Origin: Guillardia theta CCMP2712
Lineage: Eukaryota; Cryptophyceae; Pyrenomonadales; Geminigeraceae
Direction of reading: 5' to 3'
NCBI RefSeq assembly: GCF_000315625.1
Contig: NW_005434591.1
Coordinates: forward strand, 327,099 to 379,085
DNA: 51,987 nt
Shown: positions 1 through 11,296 of the stretch, piece after piece
Numbering within the stretch: the first letter of the stretch is position 1
How the letters are laid out: the number at the start of each line of letters is the position of its first letter
Program-made: the position numbers and the translations under genes
The notes under the pieces: model-generated
What the model saw: only the letters and a program-made list of their open reading frames with translations
Told to the model about the DNA's origin: nothing
Database searches by the model: none

Positions 1-896
1 GAGTCTTCTGATGATGAGAAGAAGGCTGAGGGATCGAGCGACACGTCGGAATCCTATCGACAATCCGAGGAGGAAGAGGAAGACGACGAGGAGAGGAAGA
101 CAGACAGTGCGGAGAGAGTGATGAAGGACAAGAGAAAGAAGGAGGAACAGGAGCAGGAGGAGGAGGAGGACAGGAAGGGGAGGAATGATGATAGTGATGA
201 TAAGGAGGAGGAGGAGGAGGAGGATGGGTGGGTTAACGATCAAAGCAAGGATCAGAAAGCTTCAGCATCGCAGAGGTGAAGTGGCTGGTGGACTTGACGT
301 TGACGGCTGACGTGACCACAGGAGTGAATCCGACGACTCGTCCTCTCCTCCCTCCACTGACCGAGTCTCGTCTCGTCGTTCACTTGAGGGAGAGAAGGAG
401 GAGGAGGGGGAGAAGGAGAAGGGAGAGGAAGGAGGAGGGGGCAAGAGAGAGGGAGACAGCAATGGCAGCCCTGCGGTCTCGGCTGAGGGCGAGAGGAGGG
501 GAGAGGGAGGAGGAGGGCTCGACTCCTCCTTCAAGTAAGTTCTCCTCCTCTGATCCGATGACGGCTGCTGATACCTGCCTCTCAGCGAGTCCTCCCTGCT
601 GGAACCAGCCGCTGTCAACATGGTGAGGATGGAGGAGGAGGAGACGGTGGCAGGAGGAGATGGAAGTTGGGCAGTGGGAGAAGAGAAAAGGGGAGGGGAG
701 GGGGCGAGGAGGAGAGAACGGGAGGCTGATGGGGTCGCAGACTCGTCAGCCGTCTCCTCACACCCTGGAGATCGAGTCAACGTTGACTCGCCTGCGGAAG
801 ACCCGCGAGTCGGCGCTCAACTTTCAGAGCAGGACGCGGCAGGACCTCTCAAGGGCGCATCAAGGTAGGGCAGAAGTGCTTGCCCGGCTCTCATGA
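1..896 (+). CDS. Acidic, Glu/Asp/Lys-rich protein of unknown function, 3' part only
   Basis: The window opens inside this gene. I join four exons: 1-275, 322-534, 586-622 and 741-896, with introns of 46, 51 and 118 bp; splice phases agree and the frame stays open to a TGA at 894-896. The first exon is almost pure Glu/Asp/Lys/Ser, the second is Ser then Glu/Gly/Arg rich, and the last encodes a short helical, heptad-like stretch (LEIESTLTRLRKTRESAL). No enzyme domain is visible. Acidic tracts like this are common in nuclear and chromatin proteins, but that is only a compositional hint. A GTAGGG at about 865 is a possible donor, so a further 3' exon before 1230 cannot be excluded. The gene converges on the minus-strand gene that ends at 1233. 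Confidence 0.55.
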
Positions 897-1133
897 CGTG
901 CTGTTAGGACATCTCGGTAGATGATGGAGATGTGATGGCTATCTTGGAGGTTTGGTGAGATTGTAATTTAGAGTCAGAGACTTTAAGTTCTCGATCTGAT
1001 TGAAGATTTCTTAACTTTTTACATGTCGCCTGGTGTTGTTACAGGGTGCTAATCGATCTTGATGATGTCTTCTTTTGTTTGTTTCTCATCCTTATCTCTT
1101 CACTTCTCGTTCTGATTCACTTGTTGCTTTCCT

Positions 1134-1208
1134 TTCTTCACATCTTGTCTTCATTTCTTCACATCTTGTCTTCATTTCTTCACATCTTGTCTTCATTTCT
1201 TCACATCT
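1134..1208. repeat. 21-bp minisatellite, about 3.5 copies
   Basis: A unit close to CACATCTTGTCTTCATTTCTT repeats about 3.5 times. It lies in the 336-bp space between two convergent genes (897-1232). I see no other feature in that spacer. Confidence 0.85.
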
Positions 1209-1232
1209 CAACACATTTCTTTACATCTGTTG

Positions 1233-4200
1233 TCAAGTCTTGCAGAACTCCTCGCACATGTCTGAGCATGAAGAGTTTGTCGTTTCAACGGGAGTAGGAC
1301 ATCTTGCCGAGCAGCATTCCATGCAGCTTCTATTGTCCCGCTGCTGCTCCTTCTCGCACTCATCGACGAAGGCTGGAGCGTCCACCAGCACGAACCCCAG
1401 CTCTGACGTAGCTGACTCGTTCCTCCCTCCTCCTCCTCCGCACTGCGTGACGAGTGAGATGGTCGTGAATCGTCGGAGCATGACGGGGAGGAGGCAGAGT
1501 AGCATGTGATCTGATACGATCGAGCTGTTGGCGCACTCCAGCCTCCTGTGAGCATCGATGGCGATGCTGAAGGGGAGCGGGGAGGAGGAGAAGCCTTGCC
1601 CGAGAAGAGTCAGAGTCTGTCCTCCTTTGCAGGACGGCCTGGAAGGCGTCAGGTGGAGGAGAGCAGGAGCGTACAGGTAGCGCTTCCTGAACGTCCTCGA
1701 CAGTCCGTCGATGCTGATGCTCACATCCGCTAACCCGATCTCCCCAGCAGGAGCCCGGCAGGTCAGGATGGTCTCCCCCGACGCCCTGACTTGCTTCACC
1801 TCCACCTGAACACACGCCTTCCCTCCCACCTCCACCCGAATGTTCTCCTGCTCCCCGTCCAAGTTCTTCCCGAAGATGCTGATCTCCTGTCCTCGTCCTC
1901 CCATGGCAGCGCAAGGCCTCACCTTGCTGAGGATCGGGACTGCCCCTGACCCCGACGAGCCGCGGAGGACGGCGAGCGCCAGGTCCCCGTCCCTTCCCTT
2001 CCTCGCCGCTCCCTCCGCGCTGTCCCATCGGAGGGAGAACCGGGAGGAGAGGTAGTTTCCCACCAGGTCCACGTCTCTTGGCCGCAGGCATCCCATGTAG
2101 TCCTTGCTGGCTGCTGTCCCCGACGAGCATCGGTACAGCAGCATCTCCAGCACCTCCCCCTGCCACCCCCTCCTCCCTGCCGCAGCCCCTCCCTCCTCCA
2201 CCTGCTCCCCAGCAGCGCCCAGGAACAAGTTCGACAGGACGAGGTCTGACAAGTTCCTGCTGGGCACCTGCAGGACGAGGTTCTGGGGCCGAAGCCCACC
2301 GACGTACTTGTAGTAGAAGCCCCTGCTGCCGTCCAGCACCTGCACCTCCACTTGCCAGCTCTCCCCCACCGTCACCTCCTGCTCCCACGGGTCAGCGATA
2401 GCTCGCGTGCTCACCAGCCCCTACCGACGACACGACGGCCCTCACGCACCGGTCGAGGTTCCCGGGCGTCGAGCCGTCCAGCTCGACTCCAGCTCCCGAG
2501 CTCTCCGTCAGGCACTTGCAGCTTCCCTTCCTCGCGACAAGCTGGGGAGCAGCTGAGTATCCGAACCCGGAGTCAACCACCTTCACGTGCGAGCTGGCGG
2601 TCACAGAGGAGGAGAGGAGGAGGAGGCGCATGCCCTGCCCGTGCCCCCCGACCCCGAACAGCTCCTCCCCCTCCCGGCATCCCACCAGCCGCCCAGGCCC
2701 CACGTCGACGCCGACGACGCGGGTGACGGACTGCTGGGACGTCACGCGGCGATGGGAGGAGAGGGAGAGGAGGAGGAGGCGAGCTGAGGTGCCGACCAGC
2801 CTCGCTCCATGCGCGATCTTGGGGACCATGACAGCTTCTCTAAGGGAAGAGCCGCAGGAGAGGGAGGGAGGGTGCTGGAACGAGTAGCCCTTCCCGTGAT
2901 CCAGGATGCGAACGCTTGCGACGGCTCCGTCGTCGTCAACCTCACAGGTCGCCTCCAGCCCCTTCCCCGTGCAAGGAGCCTCGCACACAATCCTCATCCT
3001 CCCTTGCGCGTGTCCCATCCCTCCGTCCACAACCTCGACGGACGTGACTGTACCTTCCATCTTCCTCTCGCTGCCCTCGTAGACAATCTCCACCTCCACC
3101 GCCTCGTCGCATCCCCTCCCGTGCGACTTGGCGTCCAAGAAGAAAACCTCAACCACCTTCCCCTGGTCGTTCACCCGCGTCCTCCCCGCCAGCCCTTCCC
3201 CCCTCGACCCCTCCACCAGCCTCACCTCTCCCTCCACGTAGTTGACCCCTCCCTCCACCACCTCCATCGTCGTCACGCTCCCGAGCTGCGAGGTCGTGGA
3301 GCACTCGGAGACGTCGATCGTTCTTCCCCCACAGTCAGGCGGGTAGCGGATGGCGAGCTCGAGGTTCCGGTCAGTCGTCAGCGCCTCCTCCTCCACCACC
3401 TCGACGCTCGCGATGCCTCCGCCCTCGTTGCACGAGTAGCTTCCTCTCACTCCCGCGGCAGTCAGGAAGGAGCCCGAGGGGAGGAAGCCCTCTCCTGCCC
3501 TCACCACCTCCACCCGCCGCATGGAGGGGTCTGACATGCTGACCTCGTGATAGAGCGCGAGCTGAGAGCCGTTGGCGGGCGACATGGTGGCGTCAATGCC
3601 GGCATGCAGGAAGTCGACTGTGCGGGAGGAGGCGCTGAAGGAGAGCAGGGAGCTGGGCTCGTAGATGAAGTAGGAGTCGACCCCAGGTGTGACGTCGGCC
3701 GAAAGTTGCTGGTCGAGAGTTGCCAGTCTACCGTTGACGAGGCTGCTGTGAGGAGAGGCCCCGTAGTGAGAGACGCGACGAGTCTCGCCGTTGATGAGGA
3801 GCGTCTTGCCGGCGATGCTGCCAGCGAGTAGAGGAGAGGACGCGCTCAGAGTCAGGTAGCGCCTCCCGTGCGACACCGTCCGGATCACGAACTGACGGCC
3901 CTGCACGCTTGTCTCCTCGGGAAGACTTTGATTCAGTGTGACCGTCCCGTCCTCCTGCTGCTCTGTCACGGTTCTTGCGATGCGCTCGCCTCCTCCCAGC
4001 AAGATCTCCAGCACCATCCCGTTCAGCTCGTCTCCTCGCAACTTCTTCTCGAGCTGCAGCTTTAAGGTTGTGCTTCCCGCTTCCTCCTGCTGCAGGGTTC
4101 CTCGCAGCACTGTCTCGTGCTCTAGCACTCCCCTCGTCACTGGAGGGCGAGAGGGTTTGGTGACAGCAAAGAGGCAGAAGCTCGAGCGAGCATCGTCGGC

Positions 4201-5505
4201 GATGTCGTTGGCGTCAGAGGACGGCAGCTGCGTCTGCTCTCTGCTCCTCCTCCCTTCCTCCCATGGCTCATCCCCAACTTTGACGTCTCGCCTTCTCCTG
4301 TCGGCCTCCGAGAAATTCAGGAGGAAGCAGGAGGAGCTACCGGACATAGCGACGGAGAGCAGGAGGGAGTCTGGTCGCAGCAGAGAGTTGTTCGACACGA
4401 GCAACGTTGGCGGCTCCTCGAGCGTCCTGAACCGAGTTGACTCGTCCACCGGCCGGGAAACTTCCTCTACTATCGCCCAGCCCTCCTCTTCGTAGTGCAC
4501 TACACGGCTCTCTTCCCAGTACCCCTCCCTCTCGAAGCTGATCCCTCGCCCCAGCACCTCCTCCTGCGTCCTCGCGCCGGGCTGGTGGATCTGAACCCGG
4601 AAGCGAGAGGTGACGTTAGGAGCACGGAGCACTCGCCCTGCAGAGGAGGGAAAGCTCAGGACCCGAGCTGCCGTCACAGTGAAAATCTTGTACGTCTCCT
4701 CCTGCTCGATCTCAAACTCGAAGGCCGAGGACAGGGAGAGTTTGTGCTCGCTCCTGCTGTACCTCACGATCGGTCGAGTGCTCTCTCGGACCTGCACACT
4801 CAACCCTACCAGGCTCTCCTCCTTCACCGGCAGACGTTCGCGAAGGATGAGATCGACTTGAGCCATGGCACTTGCTATCCTCCCAGCGAACAAGACATGG
4901 TAGGAAGCGCTTGTCCACTGCTTCAAGACTTGTTTCTCGGACACGGAGAACTCGCTATCAGAGGGCTTGTTCTTGTACTTGTTCTTTGACTTGTTCTTTG
5001 ACTTGTTCCGATGGAATAAGTTGAATCTCTCGGTGATGGAGTATCCGTGCATGATCTTGTATCGAGTCACGTTGGCTTGCAGAGCTTCTGCAGCGAGGAA
5101 GGGCGAGTCGACCCAGACCTCTGCATCCCCGTCGTCCTGTACCTGCCGCTGACTCAGTCCCAGACCTCTAGCACAAGCGCTTCTCACATCCCCATCGCCA
5201 TTGGCGTCACCTGTGTAGGCGGTTATGACCCTGCTCTCCCCTCCGATGATGATGGTGGCGCCCAGGTAAGCGTTCACGCTCCTCTCTGCCCTGCTGTCGA
5301 GCACGAGGCTCGTGGGCGATCGGATCCAAAGGATTTTCCCGCTTACAACCTGCATGGAGGGAGAAGGCTTGAGCCAGGCGGCGAGAGAGCAGGAGACGGA
5401 AGCATCGTAGAAGTCTCTCCTCGGGTCTCCATACTCCGTCATGATGCCCGCGCGGCTCCATGGCACGAGCAGCGCGAGCAGCGCGAGGGAGCGCCATGAA
5501 AGCAT
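1233..5505 (-). CDS. Secreted IPT/TIG-domain protein with GG-x-GY repeats, 1408 aa
   Basis: Two exons (5505-2425 and 2378-1233) are joined by a 46-bp phase-0 intron (GTAGGG...GCAG). The ATG at 5505 begins a clear signal peptide (MLSWRSLALLALLVPWSRAG); an upstream in-frame TTG is not needed. Residues about 105-115 hold a DANGDGD calcium-loop-like motif. Residues about 150-175 carry an Asn/Lys repeat (NKSKNKSKNKYKNK). Residues about 720-1010 hold several short repeats of the type VxVVDGGxGY, a pattern seen in extracellular beta-repeat proteins. About 1175-1350 match IPT/TIG folds, and the C-terminus is Cys-rich. No membrane segment follows the signal peptide, so secretion or cell-surface location is inferred. 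IPT domains are immunoglobulin-like and usually bind ligands or form stalks. The function is unknown. Confidence 0.75.
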
Positions 5506-5666
5506 CCGGATCCGAAGGATGGAAGAATTCAACGACTCGTCAAACTAGTCAAAATCGAGTATGTGGGAGAGAGGGAGAGGGGGAGGGCCAGGGGTACCTA
5601 TGCGAGAGGAGAGGGTCGTGGGAAGGGCAGAAACAGGACGAGAGAAGGACTAGAACAGACAGATGG

Positions 5667-5855
5667 GATAGAGAGAGAGGAGGATAGAGAGAGAGGAGGA
5701 TAGAGAGAGAGGAGGATAGAGAGAGAGGAGGATAGAGAGAGAGGAGGATAGAGAGAGAGGAGGATAGAGAGAAGGAGAGGATAGAGAGAGAGGAGGATAG
5801 AGAGAGAGGAGGATAGAGAGAGAGGAGGATAGAGAGAAGGAGAGGATAGAGAGAA
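5667..5855. repeat. 15-bp minisatellite (GGATAGAGAGAGAGGA type)
   Basis: About twelve imperfect copies of a GAGGATAGAGAGAGA-like unit, ending in a G-run near 5860. It lies just upstream of the minus-strand secreted-protein gene. The whole spacer 5506-6201 holds this repeat and otherwise AT/GC-mixed sequence in which I see no gene. It could sit in the 5' region of the neighbouring gene. Confidence 0.85.
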
Positions 5856-6201
5856 GGGAGGGGGGGGGGCTGGGGGGATTGAGAGTTGGAGATAGAAGGT
5901 GCAGTGAAGAGGGCAGAGCTTGCAAGAAATCTTGAATGGATGGAGAGATGATGGAATTTCAACACTGAGACTTTCTTGAATGTTCATTACTCTGTCGCTA
6001 TTTCAACAGGGGAAAAGTACACGTGGGACGCTGAGGTAGCCTCATTATGACAAGAGGAGCAGACCCGGATTGAGAAAGGAGGAGATCAAGTATCCCATGT
6101 GAACACCCTCGCTCTTTTCTCGTCTCTCCCTCACGTCTTCACTTGCAACATCGTCCATGATTGTATTAGAAGCCGCTATCGCGCCATCAAGGGATTTCGT
6201 T

Positions 6202-7624
6202 TCACTTGCCTCCTCGCAAAGCTGCCAGTCGTCGTTCCAGTTCGTCCAAGGGCGGAGGGTCTTCTGTAGTTGACCCACCTGAGAGAGGATCAGGTAAGAA
6301 ACAAACAGCAGGCGCGTCATGCTTGCCTTCTGTCTCGTCCAGATCAGGAGCGGACGGAGAGAAGGTCGGGGGCACGATCTGTCCCTTCACATGCTGCTTC
6401 GGATCCGGATCGCAATGGTGCTGGCAGGGCTGGTCGTAGGGAGGAGGAGGAGGAGGAGGAAGGCCCGGCTCTGCCTCTTTGGCCATCCCGTGACCGCAAT
6501 GTGTACAAACGCCTCCGGCGGTTTGAGTATTGGGTGGAGGCCTGGACTGATTCCATCCATCCACCGCAGCTTTCACGTTCCCCTCCTCCCCGGATGCCCC
6601 ACCGCTGACCTCATCGGCAGAGGGCACTGACGGCACGTACCCTTGAACCTGGAGGGGCGAGAAGACGGCAGGACATGTAAGTAAGGTGTTGAGTGAGCAG
6701 GTAGATCACAAGATAACCTCGAGCGGCAGCGATTCGTCGGTCCAGTTGATGTTGTACTGCTTCGCCACGGAAGAGAGAACATTGCTGAAGGAGCAGCCAC
6801 ACGATCATGATGGTCAGTGATGATCCCTTGCAGTACAAGCGAGCAGTACCTGACTTCTTGCTCTGTGGGACGTTTGTAACTCAAAAGATGTACGATTCGA
6901 ATGTTTCGCCCTTCATTCTGAGGATCATCCACCTAGCATGGGGTCACACCAGTGCAATCGCGCATGTTGTGGTTGATGACCACCTTCATGGCCTCTTCGA
7001 TTGCTTTGCGTCCGTATCTTGAAATGAATTGTTCCTTGACTTTTATCAATTCCTTGACATCCTCTCCAAGCCTGCAAATTAGAAGGAAAGGTTAACATCA
7101 CGAGATTTCAAGTAGGAGCATCGATCTCTTGCCTTGGTGCCGCCCATATGAGTGTGAGAACCATTTCTTTGACGTCATCAGAAAGGCTTTTGAGCCATTC
7201 AGTTCGAGCAGGAGATAAAGCTTTCAACACTCACTGCTTTTCGCTCTCAACTAGTTGAAACCTCGCAAGCAACAGTTCACACTGCGACATCAGCCTATCC
7301 AAACCATCCGCATAAGCCTCTTCCCGCACAACCTAGAGAAAATTCACGTTCTGACCACTTTGGGTCAAAGATTTGCAGAAGGTTTACATTCTCCGCTTGA
7401 ATACGTGCTTGCTCTTCTTTGTTTTGAAGCAGCAGATCTTTTATTCTTCGTTTAGCTCCGTCAATGTATTGCAGCTTCTTGTTCCGCACAAGCCTTTCGA
7501 CACAAAGTCAAGAGCAGACACGCATGGATGATCGTCAATCAACTCACTGCATGCGCTGTATGGACAACTTGATGTTCGCTTTTGTTTTGGACTTGTCGAA
7601 CCCGGAAAACAGAGAACCAATCAT
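6202..7624 (-). CDS. IST1: IST1 family protein, ESCRT-III regulator, 334 aa
   Basis: Eight exons join with matching phases: 7624-7548, 7493-7388, 7332-7235, 7186-7133, 7071-6984, 6917-6850, 6784-6718 and 6648-6202. The N-terminus MIGSLFSGFDKSKTKANIKL, the helix with NKEEQARIQAEN, then CELLLARFQLVE and TLIWAAPR are hallmarks of the IST1/ESCRT-III fold. IST1 binds CHMP1 and the AAA ATPase VPS4 and tunes ESCRT-III disassembly at endosomes and at abscission. After residue about 185 comes a Pro-rich linker with a CTHCGH motif. The extreme C-terminus reads PPLDELERRLAALRGGK, a good MIT-interacting motif (MIM1), as in animal IST1. The intron after LIWAAPR starts GCAAGA, a GC-AG intron. The ATG is the first in frame, and the length is normal for the family. 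Confidence 0.92.
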
Positions 7625-8761
7625 TATCTCAAGCCTAACATACTGGTGAATTCATTCCCACTCAACCAAAACAACAAGAAGATGTCATGACGACAAGTGC
7701 CATGATGAAGGAGGGAAACACAAGAATGATAAGAGACAAGAAAGAACGGCCAGGTCGATGCTACGGAAGAGATTTCGCCATAATGAACTCAGTTTTGTGA
7801 ATTCAAACTTCCTCAAGATTCTTGCTTTCTACAGCTCATGCATTCTTGGTCTTTCCCCGTAATCACGCCCTCCTTACACCCCCTTCCTTTCTCCCCTCTC
7901 CTCCGGGTTCGCTTCCTTCTTCGCTAATCTGCCATGAATTTGTTTAGAGAGGTTTTCGCACGGTTTTGAGGTCTTATTTCCAGCCTGTTTTCAACATTTT
8001 GTCCTTCATAATTTGAAAATTTAAGATCACAAATCCAACTTTTCCACCAAGAGCCTGTCAAATTCTGAAGAGCAATCCAGGTGTAGCACAATTGTAACGG
8101 TTATTACTGTAACGATCTGAACGTTGTTCCGTAACGAACAAGGGTACCCGCCAGGGTGGGACCACACGCCTCGGGAAGGGGGTCATTCACAGTAGGATGT
8201 GGGGGTGGGGGTAAGGATCCTCCAAGGGTAGGTGGTGATTTGACATGATCATGAGGGGTGGTGCCTTGAAGTCGTGAATGGGTGGGTAGTATTATTTTCA
8301 AGAATTCACCACGGGTGGTATCAAGATGGGTGTAGTGTCACTATGAAGGATAGGGGTACTCTAGGTAGGTAAGGGTAGTTGTAATTGGGGTGGGAAAATT
8401 TTGAGGGGTGGGTGCTTCAAACCTCGCCGACATGGCGAACGGTAAGCTATGATGGAGGAGGCGAGGAGGAGAATGGGATGAAGAAGAAAGATCCAGCAGT
8501 GGTAGGAAGCGAATAATCACTGAGGTGGAAACGGATAGAAAGGTTAGGACAGATAGACGACGCTCTGATGTAGACTCATACGTGTCTATATGAGAGATTC
8601 AAGTTCGTATATGAGAAAATTTTGGGGATTGCACTGGAAAGGATTCGAAGTATGAAGATAAAAAGATAGCTGTGAAACTTACGAATATGTTCTCCTCATA
8701 GAAACACCTTCAGTCTCCATAATTTTGCCAAGTCTCACAACACTCATTGGGATTTGCACAG
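7625..8761. other. Intergenic region with G-rich decayed repeat tract
   Basis: No convincing exon found. From about 8140 to 8420 the plus strand is rich in GGGTGGG, GGGGTGG and GGGTAGG words, with motifs such as GGGGTGGTG and GGGGTACTC. The same kind of sequence recurs at about 10440-10640, 43160-43270, 43890-44100 and, on the other strand, at 21090-21190 and 46190-46310. The region upstream of 8762 probably holds the promoter and unresolved 5' exon(s) of the next plus-strand gene; ATGGCGAACGGTAAGC at about 8432 is a candidate start with a donor. Confidence 0.5.
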
Positions 8762-9864
8762 GTGTCCAAGAATTTTCAGCTCAAGCTGACCCACAGCGTT
8801 CCTGGACGTTGCAGGAGGAGAACGACTGGTTGCGAGCAGTAATATTCTGCATTTTCAATATTGAAGAGCAAAGATCCGCTCATGTTTTCGGTTTTATCCC
8901 AGGTTCTTCGGCTAGCAGAGGCGCATATCAAGCATGAGAAGGAGGAGCTGAAGTCTCTCAGAGTGAGGACTCTTGAAGAGGGGGTTTCATCTTACGCGCA
9001 TGCAAGGTCGTCTTTGATAGGAGCAAGCAAGATGCTGAGCAGCATTACTTGGCATTGGAGGCAAGAGTTCGCGCAGCAGGTGTGTGATGTAGTTCTACAC
9101 GATTTCTCGAGTGTTGTTGGTTTGACTACACGTAATTGTTTTCCCTCTTCATTCGAACACCTTTGACCTTGTCAATTTTGTTTTTCATCTTATCTGAACA
9201 TGATTCTCCTACAGAGAAAGATAAGCAGGATTTTGAATTGAGGATCTTCCGGGAAAGAGAACAGGTAACAAGTGACTTGACTAAAACCACCATATCACAA
9301 AGGATGTGACATCTCGAAATCAGATTAGAAGTTTGGAGGCTTCGCTGAATGATCTCAGGGCAAGGAGCGTCAGGACTCAGGTTGCCTCTACCGACGAGTG
9401 ACTTGTTTGAGCTAACTTGTGCGATAGGAACTTGTACAGAAAGCGTACTCGGATGAGCAGGGTTTCCTTGAGAACGTTAGGAAGCTCAAAGCTTCCTTTG
9501 CAGGTCCTTGTTGTGCATTACACTGATCAATATCGCTCACACATTGCCTACAGGCGAAAAAGCGCGTTTGGAACAAGAAGTGTCTAGAGTTCGGGCTTCT
9601 TTGATGCAGGCAGATTTGATTTCTTCTTGTACGACCCCTCATTCATCAAGTGCAGGAGAGGCAGATGAGGGAGGAGGCAGTCCAGCGTGAGAGTGCGACT
9701 CTTGCCAGGTCCAGCTTGCAGAGGTGGAGATTGTTCCTGACACTGCAGTTGCAGATACAGAGCGACAGAGAGTCAGAATCGTATGTCCGCAAGCTATCAA
9801 CCTGCGCTTTCATCCAGCTTCTCGGGACAACCCACTCTCTCCTCGAGCCTCTCTGGACAGGTGA
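8762..9864 (+). CDS. Small coiled-coil protein, multi-exon, 5' end unresolved
   Basis: Exons I can chain in one frame: 8762-8838, 8903-9079, 9217-9264, 9324-9380, 9428-9503, 9554-9609 and 9656-9708. The most likely tail is 9755-9780 and 9818-9864, ending in TGA. The encoded protein is almost wholly helical and charged, with heptad-like stretches such as LRLAEAHIKHEKEELKSLR, DKQDFELRIFREREQ and ARLEQEVSRVRASLMQ. Several exons are 48-76 bp. The intron at 9610-9655 begins GCAGAT, a second GC-AG intron in this window. No catalytic domain is visible. Structural or scaffolding coiled coils of this kind occur in centrosome, flagellar and vesicle-tether proteins; I cannot choose between them. The start codon lies upstream of 8762, and the last two exons are less certain. 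Confidence 0.55.
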
Positions 9865-11296
9865 ATTTCAAACAGGTTTTGGTTGACCTTCTCCCTAACC
9901 TGAGTTTCGCAAGCCTTCTTATTATGCGGCGGGTGCACTTCGATCCGAGCATCTGTACATGTGATCAACACGGCACTGCATGAAAAGTTGAAGTTTGCCA
10001 GTGCTTTTTCAGTTGTGAGCAAATGTCAATTGGGTGGGAGTGAGAACTAAAAGGTTGAACCGAATTTAAAAGCCGAAGCCTGTCACGTGTGGCACTTCGA
10101 ATTCAGGACTACGTGGCCGGGCCGCGTAGCCCTGTAGTCAAGTTTCGAGGCTTACTCGGAACTTCGGAACTTAGTTCCGGCGTCACTGAGAGTCACTGAG
10201 TCACCTGCCGCCACGCGGCCCCCCGTCCCGTTGACTGACTGACTCAGTGAGCTCGTGGATGATTGGGCGGGCGGGCGACAACTTGCCACTCCGGGAGCCT
10301 GCCCGGCCGCACCGGATGATCCACCGTATCCGTTGATTCACCCTCCTTATGATGCCAGACCGCGAGTGACCGTCATGCTGAGTCCGATCACCTCCGAGGC
10401 AGCACTGGGGCACCCGGCGCACTTGCCAAGGGCACAGCTTTCAGTACGGTAAGGGGTAGGGTCATGATAAGGTACCCGGCTCTAGAAGGGGTCAAGTGGG
10501 TCAAGAGACGGGGTCATGGAAGTGACAAGTTACCATGTTGGTAATAACCCGGTGACCCGTGGTAGGGGGTAAAGAAGGGGTGTATATCCCTGGCATATGG
10601 GCTCGTGATAGGAGGTAGGGGTCCTTGAGGCAGAGCAAAGACGTGGGTGGGTTGTGCGGGGATGTGGGGATAGGGTTCAAAGGTCGTCGGAGCAGAGGAA
10701 AAATGCTGGGATGAAAGCATGGCGACGATGAGAAGAGGAATGAAGAGAGAAGATGAGTGAGGAAGAGGAATGAAGAGAGAAGATGAGTGAGGAAGAGGAA
10801 TGAAGAGAGAAGATGAGACTAGAGAAGAGGAATTGATACTAGAAAGAAGAGAAGAGATATGGGAAGATGAATGATGGGAAGAGAGAAATGAAAAGAAAGA
10901 AATTGACGCCACAAACGAAGAAAGAAGAACGAAAAGAGAGAAAGGGAGAAAGAGAGTAGACTTGGGCGATGGCAGAGATCTACAATCAGAAACTTTGATG
11001 AACGAGAATGAATAGAGGAGCATGCAGGAAACTGCGACTTGGGCAGCAGGTACAGATTCTTGCTTGCAATCAGATCATTAAATTTCGACAAGGACAGACT
11101 GTACTTCAGCGTGATATGAGACTTGAAGTATGTTGACCTATTCTTCTGATTGATCTCTTGCGTTTGAAAGGAGGTGGGTGGAAGAAGAAGTTCGACCTCT
11201 GAGCTCGCTTGCCGTACGCTGCAAGGCCATGACAGTGTCAACAGGCATCACATCTTGTGATTGATTGAACCTGACATTTGGTCTGATCTAGCTTAT
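9865..11296. other. Intergenic region with small hairpins and G-rich tract
   Basis: No supported gene. At about 10107-10138 GGACTAC...GTAGTC encloses a GC-rich loop, and CGGAACTTAGTTCCG at about 10164-10178 is a perfect small inverted repeat. Neither resembles a tRNA fold that I can complete. From 10440 to 10640 a G-rich GGGGTCA/GGGTAGG tract recurs. The last part (10840-11296) is purine-rich and precedes the PDZ-pseudokinase gene. Confidence 0.4.
10732..10820. repeat. 30-bp minisatellite, three copies
   Basis: The unit TGAAGAGAGAAGATGAGTGA followed by GGAAGAGGAA is repeated in register at 10741, 10771 and 10801, the last copy diverging at its end. It is purine-rich and non-coding. Confidence 0.9.

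Noticed and set aside
5549-5987. Three overlapping Ser/Leu/Tyr-rich minus-strand frames
   Set aside because: They are translations of the 15-bp minisatellite.
10080-10260. tRNA or structured RNA suggested by small hairpins
   Set aside because: No cloverleaf with T-loop and anticodon arm could be completed; the hairpins are short.
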